Assembly (NCBI GenBank): GCA_002433235.1
Contig: DJHS01000158.1
Coordinates: 1 to 57,229, forward strand
Reading direction: 5' to 3'
Length of the DNA stretch: 57,229 nt
DNA from: UBA6614 sp002433235
GTDB taxonomy: Bacteria > Verrucomicrobiota > Verrucomicrobiia > Limisphaerales > UBA1100
A program made the position numbers and the translations under genes. Below the pieces are notes generated by a model that was not told the origin of the DNA, searched no databases, and saw only the letters and a list, made by a program, of their open reading frames with translations. Positions 34,295 through 41,959 of this stretch are shown here, piece after piece. How positions within the stretch are numbered: position 1 is the first letter of the stretch; the number at the start of each line of letters is the position of its first letter.

Positions 34295-34376
34295 CCGCAC
34301 CTGAGTGGGTGCGGCGGCCCCATTAACACCAAACATGAATCCCGTGTTCCGCGGGATGTCCTTGGCCCGACCAAGG
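34295..34376 (+). promoter_or_regulatory. rpsB leader with three consecutive hairpins
   Basis: Three perfect stem-loops stand in a row before rpsB: CCGCACC/GGTGCGG (34295-34301 with 34308-34314), ATCCCG/CGGGAT (34339-34344 with 34352-34357) and CCTTGG/CCAAGG (34360-34365 with 34371-34376). The last ends 16 bases before the rpsB ATG. None has a terminator-like T run. The 194-base untranslated space from mobA to rpsB is long for this gene-dense window. S2 leaders with autoregulatory RNA structures are known in other phyla; this one is inferred from position and pairing only. Confidence 0.5.
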
Positions 34377-34392
34377 ATTGAAACTAGGAAAA

Positions 34393-35262
34393 ATGAGCGA
34401 AATAGGCATCAAGGAATTATTCGAGGCAGGCGTCCATTTTGGGCACCAGACACGCCGTTGGAACCCCAAGATGAAGCAATACATCTTTGAGGCGCGCAAT
34501 GGTATTCATCTTATAGACCTCCAGAAAACGGCCAAACAGTTGGAGGCCGCCTGTGAGTTTCTCGGCAAGACCCTGCGCAATGGCGGCACGGTTCTCTTTG
34601 TGGGCACCAAGAAACAAGCCCAGCAGGCCATACGTGAAACCGCCGAGGCCTGTGGCATGCCCTACGTGGCGGACCGCTGGCTGGGCGGCCAATTGACCAA
34701 CCTGAACACCGTCAAGCAGTCACTCGGCAAGTTGAAGAAGATCGAGCAAATGGAGGAGGACGGCTCCATCACGGGCTACGTGAAACAGGAACAGGCCCGA
34801 CTGCGCCGCGCAAAGAACCGGCTCCTAAAAAACCTTGGTGGCGTGCGTGACATGCACCAAAAACCGGATGCCGTTTTCATCGTAGACCTCAAGCGCGAGC
34901 ACAATGCCGTGGCCGAGACGCGCAAGCTCCGTATCCCCATCGTTGCACTGGTGGATACCAATTGCGATCCGGATCTTGTCGATTATCCCATTGCGGGCAA
35001 TGACGACGCCATTCGTTCCATCAAAATCATCCTGAACACCATCACTCAGGCAACCACTCAGGCACGCGCGGAGCACTTGACCCGCCAAGGCAAATCCATC
35101 GAGCCGGCACCGGCAGCCACGGCCGAGCCAGTAGAACCTGCTGCCACGTCTGATGAACCGGCTACAGCGGAACCTGCTTCTGAGGACGCTCCTCACACAG
35201 CAGAAGCAGTCCCAGAGTCTGAATCGGAACCCGCGGGTGAAACCGCCACCGTGGAAGCCTAA
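34393..35262 (+). CDS. rpsB: 30S ribosomal protein S2
   Basis: 289 residues. S2 binds the back of the 30S head and is needed for S1 attachment. Motifs: IKELFEAGVHFGHQTRRWNP, GIHLIDLQKT, GTVLFVGTKKQAQQ, DRWLGGQLTN, PDAVFIVDLKREHNAV and PIAGNDDAIRSI. The core ends near residue 235; about 50 further residues form an acidic Ala/Pro/Glu-rich tail not found in short S2 proteins. ATG at 34393 follows AGGA at a short spacing. It opens the conserved rpsB-tsf-pyrH-frr order, with tsf 60 bases downstream. Confidence 0.98.
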   Translation: MSEIGIKELFEAGVHFGHQTRRWNPKMKQYIFEARNGIHLIDLQKTAKQLEAACEFLGKTLRNGGTVLFVGTKKQAQQAIRETAEACGMPYVADRWLGGQLTNLNTVKQSLGKLKKIEQMEEDGSITGYVKQEQARLRRAKNRLLKNLGGVRDMHQKPDAVFIVDLKREHNAVAETRKLRIPIVALVDTNCDPDLVDYPIAGNDDAIRSIKIILNTITQATTQARAEHLTRQGKSIEPAPAATAEPVEPAATSDEPATAEPASEDAPHTAEAVPESESEPAGETATVEA

Positions 35263-35322
35263 AGCTTCCTTAAGGTAATCATTTGAACACCAAGAACCAA
35301 CCAACCGAACCACTGTTTTTAT

Positions 35323-36162
35323 ATGGCTGAAATCACAGTAGCATTAATTAGCAAACTCCGGCAGCGCACTGGCGCGGGACTGGGCAACTGCCGCAAGGCT
35401 CTCGTGGAAACCGATGGCGATATTGAGGCCGCCATCGATGAACTTCGCAAGAAAGGCATTGCCACTGCCGCCAAGAAGGCGGGGCGGGCCACCAAGGAAG
35501 GCGTTATCGCCCAGTCCATTGCTGCGGGAGCCAAAACTGGCGTATTGCTGGAGGTCAACTGCGAGACGGATTTTGTCGCAAAGAACGACAAGTTTCAGGA
35601 CTTCTGCAACGGCCTTGCCGCGGACCTGCTGGCTGATCCGAATGCGGATTTGGAAACCAAACGTACTGAGGCCGTGGCGGAAATCGGCGAAAACATCCAG
35701 ATCGCTCGGCACGAAACACTGACCGTCTATGGCAACGGCTGCGTAACCGCGTACATTCACCACGGCTCCAAGATTGGCGTGTTGGTGGAGATTGCCGTGG
35801 GCCAAGAGGACACGGTTGAGAATAATGCCTTCCGCACATTGGCAAAGGACATCACCCTGCAGATCGCCGCCGCTGACCCCATCACGGTCACACGCGACGA
35901 AATCGACCCCGCACTGATCGAAAAGGAAAAGGAAATTGCCGCTGAGCAATTCAAGGACAAGCCGGCGCAGGCACTCGAGGGTATTATCAAGGGCAAGCTT
36001 GAAAAATACTACCAAGAAAAGTGCCTCGTGGATCAGCTTTTTGTGAAGCAAGGCGACCTAGCGTTAAAGGATTACATCGGCAACACCGCGAAGGAGGTTG
36101 GCGACGAAATCACGGTGAAGCGCTTCCTGCGTTTTCAGGTTGGTGAGACCGCCGAGGACTAG
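35323..36162 (+). CDS. tsf: Elongation factor Ts
   Basis: 279 residues. Nucleotide exchange factor for EF-Tu. The N-terminal UBA-like module (ISKLRQRTGAGLGNCRKALVE) is followed by ELRKKGIATAAKKAGR and the core NCETDFVAKND motif that contacts EF-Tu, then VAYIHHGSKIGVLVE-like strands (here VTAYIHHGSKIGVLVEI) and a C-terminal module with VKQGDLALKDYI. Length and order are normal. A strong intrinsic terminator follows 22 bases after the stop, so rpsB-tsf forms its own transcript. Confidence 0.98.
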   Translation: MAEITVALISKLRQRTGAGLGNCRKALVETDGDIEAAIDELRKKGIATAAKKAGRATKEGVIAQSIAAGAKTGVLLEVNCETDFVAKNDKFQDFCNGLAADLLADPNADLETKRTEAVAEIGENIQIARHETLTVYGNGCVTAYIHHGSKIGVLVEIAVGQEDTVENNAFRTLAKDITLQIAAADPITVTRDEIDPALIEKEKEIAAEQFKDKPAQALEGIIKGKLEKYYQEKCLVDQLFVKQGDLALKDYIGNTAKEVGDEITVKRFLRFQVGETAED

Positions 36163-36183
36163 GTGGACCCAAAATCTTTTCGC

Positions 36184-36213
36184 AAGGCCGGGACAACTTC
36201 CCGGCCTTTTTTT
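36184..36213 (+). terminator. Rho-independent terminator after tsf
   Basis: AAGGCCGGG pairs perfectly with CCCGGCCTT around the loop ACAACTT and runs into a seven-T tract. It stands between tsf (stop 36162) and pyrH (start 36263) and should end most rpsB-tsf transcripts. Confidence 0.95.
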
Positions 36214-36262
36214 CGTGATTCATTTGACCGCCACTCCGGCGTGCTGCTAGAAACGATCCCAA

Positions 36263-36988
36263 GTGAAGGCCAAGGGAAAGCCAAAATACAAGAGGGTGCT
36301 CCTGAAACTCAGTGGCGAAGCGCTCGGTGGCGATGCCGGTTACGGCATCTGCCCGGAAACCGTGCATGACATGGCCCGCCAAATCAGCGAGGTACGCGAC
36401 TTGGGCGTTCAGGTGGTCATTGTCGTGGGTGGCGGAAATATTTTTCGCGGCCTACAAGGTAGCGAGGAAGGCATTGACCGCGCCACGGGAGACTACATGG
36501 GCATGCTTGCGACCATCATCAATGCCTTGGCCCTCCAGGACGCGCTGGAAAAACAAAAAGTCGCAACCCGAGTGCAGACCGCCATCGAGATGAGCGAGGT
36601 TGCTGAGCCCTTCATCCGGCGGCGCGCCATGCGGCATCTGGAAAAAAGCCGCGTTGTTATTTTTGGTGGAGGCACTGGCAACCCGTATTTTTCAACGGAC
36701 ACCGCTGCTGCCCTGCGCGCGAATGAGATCGGCGCGGATGTCATCCTAAAAGCCACCAAGGTGGATGGCATCTATGACAGCGACCCGGTCAAGAATCCCA
36801 AAGCCAAGCGGTTCCGGAAAATTTCCTATCTCGATGCGCTCCAAAAACAACTGCGAGTCATGGACGGAACAGCCTTCTCTCTGTGCCTCGACAACAAGAT
36901 GCCCATTATTGTTTTCGACCTCTTCAAACCGCACAACATTCGCAATGTCATCCTAGGCAAAACAGTCGGCACGCTGGTTCATGGCTGA
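36263..36988 (+). CDS. pyrH: Uridylate kinase (UMP kinase)
   Basis: 241 residues. Phosphorylates UMP to UDP with ATP in pyrimidine synthesis; amino-acid-kinase fold. Motifs: KRVLLKLSGEALGG at the N-terminus, VVIVVGGGNIFRG, DRATGDYMGMLATIINALAL, VVIFGGGTGNPYFSTDTAAAL, KATKVDGIYDSDP and the terminal MDGTAFSLCLDNKMPIIVF segment. The start is GTG at 36263, placed a few residues before the first strand, as usual. It follows the tsf terminator, so it probably has its own promoter in the 36214-36262 interval; frr follows 46 bases downstream. Confidence 0.98.
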   Translation: MKAKGKPKYKRVLLKLSGEALGGDAGYGICPETVHDMARQISEVRDLGVQVVIVVGGGNIFRGLQGSEEGIDRATGDYMGMLATIINALALQDALEKQKVATRVQTAIEMSEVAEPFIRRRAMRHLEKSRVVIFGGGTGNPYFSTDTAAALRANEIGADVILKATKVDGIYDSDPVKNPKAKRFRKISYLDALQKQLRVMDGTAFSLCLDNKMPIIVFDLFKPHNIRNVILGKTVGTLVHG

Positions 36989-37034
36989 TTAAGTTTGTGC
37001 TTTTGCGCGGCCCACAGCCCGCCTAGACTGCGGC

Positions 37035-37595
37035 ATGCCAGTTGACGATATTCTGCTTGAGACCGAGGAAAAAATGCAGAAGACCGAGGAGGTTGTGACC
37101 CACGAATTTGGCGGCGTCCGCACAGGCAAGGCGTCCCCTGCCCTCGTGGAAAACCTGATGGTGGAGGTTTACGGCAGCCAAATGCGATTAAAAGAACTCG
37201 GCGGCATCACCACGCCAGAAACGCGGTTGCTCGTTGTTCAGCCCTGGGACGCCAGCACGGTGGCCCCTATCGACAAGGCACTGCAAAAGGCCAACTTGGG
37301 AGTGACCCCTCAGGTGGATGGAAAGATCATCCGCTTGGCCATGCCCGAATTAAGTGAGGAACGCCGACAGGAACTGGTCAAAGTGGTCAAGAAAATGGCT
37401 GAAGATGGTCGAGTAGCGGTGCGCCATGTGCGCCGCGACGCCTTGCAGCACCTGAAGACTGAGCAGAAATCCGGCGACATCACCGAAGATGACCTGAGCA
37501 AGGGTGAAAAGGATGTGCAAAAGCTGACCGACGACTACATCAAGAAGATCGATGAGCACGTCGAGCAAAAGGAAAAGGAAATCATGACCGTTTAG
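37035..37595 (+). CDS. frr: Ribosome recycling factor
   Basis: 186 residues. Splits post-termination ribosomes with EF-G. The three-helix bundle contains FGGVRTGKASPALVENLMVE with the conserved Arg-Thr-Gly segment, YGSQMRLKELGGITTPE, DGKIIRLAMPELSEERRQEL and VAVRHVRRDALQHLK. Length is typical (185). The YlbF-like gene follows 15 bases later and is probably cotranscribed. Confidence 0.98.
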   Translation: MPVDDILLETEEKMQKTEEVVTHEFGGVRTGKASPALVENLMVEVYGSQMRLKELGGITTPETRLLVVQPWDASTVAPIDKALQKANLGVTPQVDGKIIRLAMPELSEERRQELVKVVKKMAEDGRVAVRHVRRDALQHLKTEQKSGDITEDDLSKGEKDVQKLTDDYIKKIDEHVEQKEKEIMTV

Positions 37596-37610
37596 AGCGG
37601 GAGAATTGCC

Positions 37611-38033
37611 ATGGAAAACGAAACCCGCGTGCTTCAAGCCGGCCCCATCAAGGAAAAGACTGAAGCCCTGTGCGATGCCATCGCCAATCAGGAGGAATTC
37701 AAGGAGCTTTATGCCAAAATCGAAGCGTTCATGAACGATGAAAAGCTGAAGTATGACTTCGGCCAACTCAATGATCAGGGTGCCCTGCTGGAACAGAAAC
37801 AGCAGTACGGGCTGGAGATCAAGCAGGAAGAGTATGATCAATTTGAAAAACTACGCGAAAGTTTCATGAGCCAAAAGGTGGCCACGGATTTTCTGGAGGC
37901 ACAGGAGGAGGTTCAGGATATCCAAAACCGGATACACCAGTATCTGGCAAAAATGTTCGAGATTGGCCGAACACCGAGTCAGGACGATTTCGATTTCTGC
38001 AGCGATGGATTCGGCGACTGCGGGTGCGGCTAA
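37611..38033 (+). CDS. YlbF/YmcA family protein with Cys-containing tail
   Basis: 140 residues, mostly helical, matching the YlbF/YmcA (DUF964) layout: EALCDAIANQEEFKELYAKI, then LKYDFGQLNDQGALLEQKQQ and FLEAQEEVQDIQNRIHQYLA. In Bacillus, YlbF, YmcA and YaaT form a complex that modulates RNase Y and carries Fe-S clusters (known). Here the tail FDFCSDGFGDCGCG has Cys130, Cys137 and Cys139, possible metal ligands. A clear ribosome-binding site (GGGAGA) precedes the ATG. Its position right after frr hints at a role in RNA turnover or translation, which is inference. Confidence 0.8.
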   Translation: MENETRVLQAGPIKEKTEALCDAIANQEEFKELYAKIEAFMNDEKLKYDFGQLNDQGALLEQKQQYGLEIKQEEYDQFEKLRESFMSQKVATDFLEAQEEVQDIQNRIHQYLAKMFEIGRTPSQDDFDFCSDGFGDCGCG

Positions 38034-38080
38034 CCGACAATCCGCTTCACCGCAATCAAAGGGTGTGCTCTACTGTCGCC

Positions 38081-38971
38081 ATGCGACGCAGGGAATTCTT
38101 GATCAGTGCCACCGCAACCGCCGCCAGCACTACGCTGGGAGCACCATTCAAACGCACCGGCAAACCACGCCTGCGGCTTTCGCTCGCCGCCTACTCCTTC
38201 CGCAACCAGTTCGCCTTTATGAAGGGCGGCAAGCGGCAGCCGTCTGGCAAACCCATGAACATGTTTCAGTTCATTGACTTCTGCGCCGATCACGGATGCG
38301 ATGGAACAGAGCTGACGAGTTATTTTTTTCGGCCGGATGTGACACCCAAATATCTTGCGGAAATTCGCCGCCATGCGTTCCTGCGCGGCGTGGACATCAG
38401 TGGATCAGCGGTCGGCAATAATTTTTCCCTGCCAAAAGGCGAGCAACGGGACAGCCAAATTGCCTATGTCAAAAAATGGATCGACCACTGCGTAGCCCTT
38501 GGCGCTCCACACATCCGCGTTTTTGCCGGACGTGAACCCAAAGGAGTCGCGCGTGAAGAGGCCGACCAATGGGCCATCGATGCGCTTCGGGAATGCTGTG
38601 ATTATTCTGGGCAACGGGGGATTTTTCTCGGGATTGAAAATCACGACAGCATCGGCGATGCCGCGAGCCTCATCCAGTTCGTAAAGGCGGTAAACCATCC
38701 ATGGTTTGGCGTAAATTTGGACACGGGAAATTTTCGGACTGCCGACCCTTACAAGGATATGACCGCCGCCGCACCATTTGCGGTCAATGTTCAAGTCAAG
38801 ATGGAATTGCGTGTCGGTGGCGCAACCAAGCCCACGAATCTTGAGCGCGTGACAAAAATTTTGCGCGAAGCGAACTATCAGGGCTATGTCACCCTGGAAT
38901 ATGAATCGCGCGAGGATCCCTACTCAGCCGTGCCAAAAGCCCTAAAAGACTTGGGGGCATTACTGGAGTGA
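38081..38971 (+). CDS. Exported sugar phosphate isomerase/epimerase-like (AP endonuclease 2 fold) protein
   Basis: 296 residues. The N-terminus MRRREFLISATATAAS is a Tat-type leader. The TIM barrel follows with CDGTELTSYFF, PHIRVFAGREP, GIFLGIENHDSIGD, FGVNLDTGNFRT and GYVTLEYESRED, which carry the Glu, Asp/His and Glu metal ligands of the xylose-isomerase-like superfamily. Such proteins are common in this phylum and probably act on sugars; the substrate is not known. ATG at 38081 places the RR pair in the expected position. Its TGA overlaps the GTG start of the next gene (GTGA), so the two are coupled. Confidence 0.87.
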   Translation: MRRREFLISATATAASTTLGAPFKRTGKPRLRLSLAAYSFRNQFAFMKGGKRQPSGKPMNMFQFIDFCADHGCDGTELTSYFFRPDVTPKYLAEIRRHAFLRGVDISGSAVGNNFSLPKGEQRDSQIAYVKKWIDHCVALGAPHIRVFAGREPKGVAREEADQWAIDALRECCDYSGQRGIFLGIENHDSIGDAASLIQFVKAVNHPWFGVNLDTGNFRTADPYKDMTAAAPFAVNVQVKMELRVGGATKPTNLERVTKILREANYQGYVTLEYESREDPYSAVPKALKDLGALLE

Positions 38972-39405
38972 TTTACGATCACCGACAACCGGGCCACACC
39001 ATGCTGATAGGCATAGGCTGCGGATGTTTTATTTCGACAGCCCTCCTTTTAGCATTTGGCGGCGAAGAAGCACAAAGGATTCTCCCGTTTCTGTTCGGAT
39101 TCATGGGCCTGCTGGCTTTCCTGTTCCACGACCTGCACATCACGGTGGACACCAACCATGTGCGCGCGATATTTGGCCCCGGCTTGCTTCGCAAGACACT
39201 TATGGTGCCCGACATTTCCAGAGCCCATCCTGTGCGAAAAAAATTTTGGTACGGCTTTGGAATCAAGTACACACCCCATGGATGGCTTTACAATGTATCC
39301 GGGCTGGATGCGGTTGAGGTCGAGTTGAAGAACGGCAAGCACATTCGCTTGGGCACAGACGAACCGAAGGCACTTTGCGCGGCCATCCGCAAAGCTATTG
39401 GCTAA
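38968..39405 (+). CDS. Small membrane protein, PH-domain-like
   Basis: 145 residues. Two hydrophobic helices (MLIGIGCGCFISTALLLAFG and ILPFLFGFMGLLAFLF) are followed by a beta-rich domain (HITVDTNHVRAIFGPGLLRK, GLDAVEVELKNGKHIRLGTD) that looks like a bacterial pleckstrin-homology domain of the YdbT type. Function unknown. The GTG start overlaps the stop of the sugar-isomerase-like gene, and its own stop overlaps the convergent peptidase stop by 4 bases. The weak internal ATG at 39001 would remove 11 residues and is an alternative start. Confidence 0.7.
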   Translation: MIYDHRQPGHTMLIGIGCGCFISTALLLAFGGEEAQRILPFLFGFMGLLAFLFHDLHITVDTNHVRAIFGPGLLRKTLMVPDISRAHPVRKKFWYGFGIKYTPHGWLYNVSGLDAVEVELKNGKHIRLGTDEPKALCAAIRKAIG

Positions 39406-41873
39406 CCGCCGGCCGCGGGTGGCGAGGGCTGCGGCTTTCGATCCTTCACATGCTCATTAAACCAGCCTACCATTTCGTGAAGCACATGCTCAATGGACTC
39501 ACGAGTGCGGTACAGGTGTGCCTCGTGAGGCAGCATCACCAGCCTGGCCTTCGTCCCTTCCTGACCCTTGATGGCTTGGAAAAGCCGGCGGCTCTGCATG
39601 GGTAGGGTAGCCGCGTTGTTGTCTTCCTCGCCATGTATCAAAAGCAGCGGCTCGCGAATTTTGGGCACATCAAAAAAGGGCGACATCTTCCGGTAAGTCT
39701 CGGCGGCGTCCCAAAGAGTGCGTCTTTCATTTTGAAAACCAAATGGGGTAAGCGTCCTGTTGTAGGCGCCGCTGAGTGCCACGCCGGCCTGAAACACATC
39801 CGAGTGTGCAAGCAGAGTTACGGTCGCGAAAGCTCCATAGCTGTGCCCTCCCAAGCCAACCCGGCCCAGATCTGCCACACCCATCTGCCCCGCCTTGGCT
39901 ATGGCTGCCTCAGCAGAGGCAACAATTTGCGCGATGAACTGATCGTTGGCTGTCTCGCCCCCCCCCACCACGGGCAGCTTTAAATCCAATACGGCATAAC
40001 CCTCCAGAGTTAGAAACCTCGGATCCGCACCCGTGAAGCGGTCAAACCGCCGGGGATTGCCCGCAACTTGGCCCGCATCGCTTCCCCGCGTGTATTCCCG
40101 GGGATAAACCCAAAGGATCGTTGGCAAGGGGATCGGGTTTTCGAGGTCATACCCGGGAGGCAAATACAGCATGCAGGATAGTTTGTCTTCTCCCCTGAAG
40201 TAGGTGAGCACCTGCTTGCGAACACGAAGGGCCTTGACCGGATCCTTGAATCTGGTCAGCTGCTGGCGCGCCTCATCGTTTTCCGTCCGCCGATAGAAAT
40301 TGGGGTAGACGCCCGATGACTCATAGTGGGTAACAAATTCCACACCCTTTTCACCCCGGTCATTCAAAATGCCAACAACAGCCTCAAACCCCTTGTCTCC
40401 ACATTCAAAAAGAACCTCTTCGGTTCCCGTCTCCAAGTCGAACCGCTTTAGAAACGGGTGGTCCCCATCCTCGGATGCCCCCCATCCATTCAGAAAAATT
40501 TTCCCGTCCACAACGCGCATTGCTCGCTTGCCACTTTTGAGCTGTCGCATCATGGGGAAACCGGGATGGTTGTACCGATCCTGCACCGCGATGTCCCAAA
40601 CCTTTCCAAGTTCGCGCGTTTTGTCCTCGGGGTTCACACGCCACACGCGGTGCTGGTTGTCACTGCTATTGTATTCGCGCACCAAGGCCACGGATGGATC
40701 CTCTCCCCAATAAATCTTCGAATACCGATGTGGCAGCCGCATTAACTCACTCTGCTTGCTTCCCTGCTCGATAGGCAACAGGACAATGCGATCCCGAAAC
40801 TCAGCAGGTTTTGAGGGATCACCGTTATCAAGCGCTTCGATCCAGACAAGCGTATCCGGAGCCGTTGGCCGCCAATGATGCGCCCGGGGGCGGCTTTGCA
40901 CGCCGCCCAGTGGAATGGTTTCGGCCGAAGGCAATGCCGTGGCGCTTTTTACGTCCGCCGTCAAGGTCCAGACCTCCACGCTCCGGGCAAACATTCCCGC
41001 CGGCACATGAAGCGTGAAAGGAGGGTGCAGCCGTTCCACAAGAATATGTCGGCCTTCCGGTGAAATATCGTAATTAAAAAAAATGGTGGGCTTCAAAGAC
41101 TCGCCCGGCGCATGGGAACGATTCAACTTGCGCAGCCTTGTCCGCTTGCCCGTGTCCACATCCACCCTTTCCAACTCCGCCTGGCAGTAGTAGAGGAACA
41201 ACTCGCGATCAAAATCATTCTCCAGCCCATCCGTCGAGTCCCGATGCGGCGCCTTGTCCGGGCGCGTGTCCTGGATCAATGGCCCCAGCGCAAGCCGTCC
41301 CCGGGAAGGCGGTTTGCCTCGGCGACTTGAGATTACCTGACACAACAAGCTCTTCCCATCGGGCATCCACTGAAACGGCCGTCCGAACGCGGCATTGATC
41401 CGCACGTTTCTTACCTGCGACAATGTGCGTCGCGCAGGGTTGCCCACCCAGATTTCCACCTGATCATTTTGGTAACGCAGGCAGGCAAACCGGCTGCCAT
41501 CCGGCGACCAAACCGGCAGGCTAAAACGCGATCGTCCGCCCGGCATGGGCAGCTTGTCCTCCCTCCCATCGCTCATGCGCAACAACCGGAACTCCGTGTA
41601 ATAAACCGGATGGGCCGGGCCGTTGTTGACCGGGTCAATCCGTACCCCCGCCAAGCCAAGGTACGGACGTGACAAATCTTCGATGCGCTGGAATCGCACC
41701 CCCTGCACAATCAGCAGATACTCCCCGTTTGGACTCATTGAAACCCGCGGCATCGGGCGACCTTTGAAGAAAGGCTGAATGGATTCGGGCGCCTGTTGGT
41801 ATTCCGCCTGCCCGCGCGCGAACCAGACACACGCGAACACCAAGTTGAAAATAACGATCCGTGCGATCATCAT
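39402..41873 (-). CDS. S9 family serine peptidase, glutamyl-endopeptidase-like (S9D)
   Basis: 823 residues with signal peptide (MMIARIVIFNLVFACVWFARG). A seven-blade propeller of about 550 residues precedes an alpha/beta-hydrolase domain. The nucleophile elbow GLGGHSYGAF (Ser about 678), Asp in HGEEDNN (about 751) and His in LPHEAH (about 786) form the triad. The stretch SGAYNRTLTPFGFQNERRTL closely matches what I know of plant chloroplast glutamyl endopeptidase (CGEP), placing it in S9D and not with dipeptidyl peptidases. Being exported, it likely degrades peptides in the periplasm. The frame extends upstream, but ATG at 41873 gives a proper leader. It is divergent from the serine hydrolase gene by 86 bases. 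Confidence 0.92.
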   Translation of the reverse strand: MMIARIVIFNLVFACVWFARGQAEYQQAPESIQPFFKGRPMPRVSMSPNGEYLLIVQGVRFQRIEDLSRPYLGLAGVRIDPVNNGPAHPVYYTEFRLLRMSDGREDKLPMPGGRSRFSLPVWSPDGSRFACLRYQNDQVEIWVGNPARRTLSQVRNVRINAAFGRPFQWMPDGKSLLCQVISSRRGKPPSRGRLALGPLIQDTRPDKAPHRDSTDGLENDFDRELFLYYCQAELERVDVDTGKRTRLRKLNRSHAPGESLKPTIFFNYDISPEGRHILVERLHPPFTLHVPAGMFARSVEVWTLTADVKSATALPSAETIPLGGVQSRPRAHHWRPTAPDTLVWIEALDNGDPSKPAEFRDRIVLLPIEQGSKQSELMRLPHRYSKIYWGEDPSVALVREYNSSDNQHRVWRVNPEDKTRELGKVWDIAVQDRYNHPGFPMMRQLKSGKRAMRVVDGKIFLNGWGASEDGDHPFLKRFDLETGTEEVLFECGDKGFEAVVGILNDRGEKGVEFVTHYESSGVYPNFYRRTENDEARQQLTRFKDPVKALRVRKQVLTYFRGEDKLSCMLYLPPGYDLENPIPLPTILWVYPREYTRGSDAGQVAGNPRRFDRFTGADPRFLTLEGYAVLDLKLPVVGGGETANDQFIAQIVASAEAAIAKAGQMGVADLGRVGLGGHSYGAFATVTLLAHSDVFQAGVALSGAYNRTLTPFGFQNERRTLWDAAETYRKMSPFFDVPKIREPLLLIHGEEDNNAATLPMQSRRLFQAIKGQEGTKARLVMLPHEAHLYRTRESIEHVLHEMVGWFNEHVKDRKPQPSPPAAGG

Positions 41874-41959
41874 GAGGCTCACCCTTTGTCGCAGAAAAGT
41901 ATCCCCTCCGCAAGCTAGAAGCCACTTGAGCCAATCGCAGGCCGAGCCTATCCTTGCGC

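Noticed and set aside
35344..36051. Minus-strand open frame opposite tsf
   Set aside because: Antisense shadow of EF-Ts, which is unmistakable on the plus strand.
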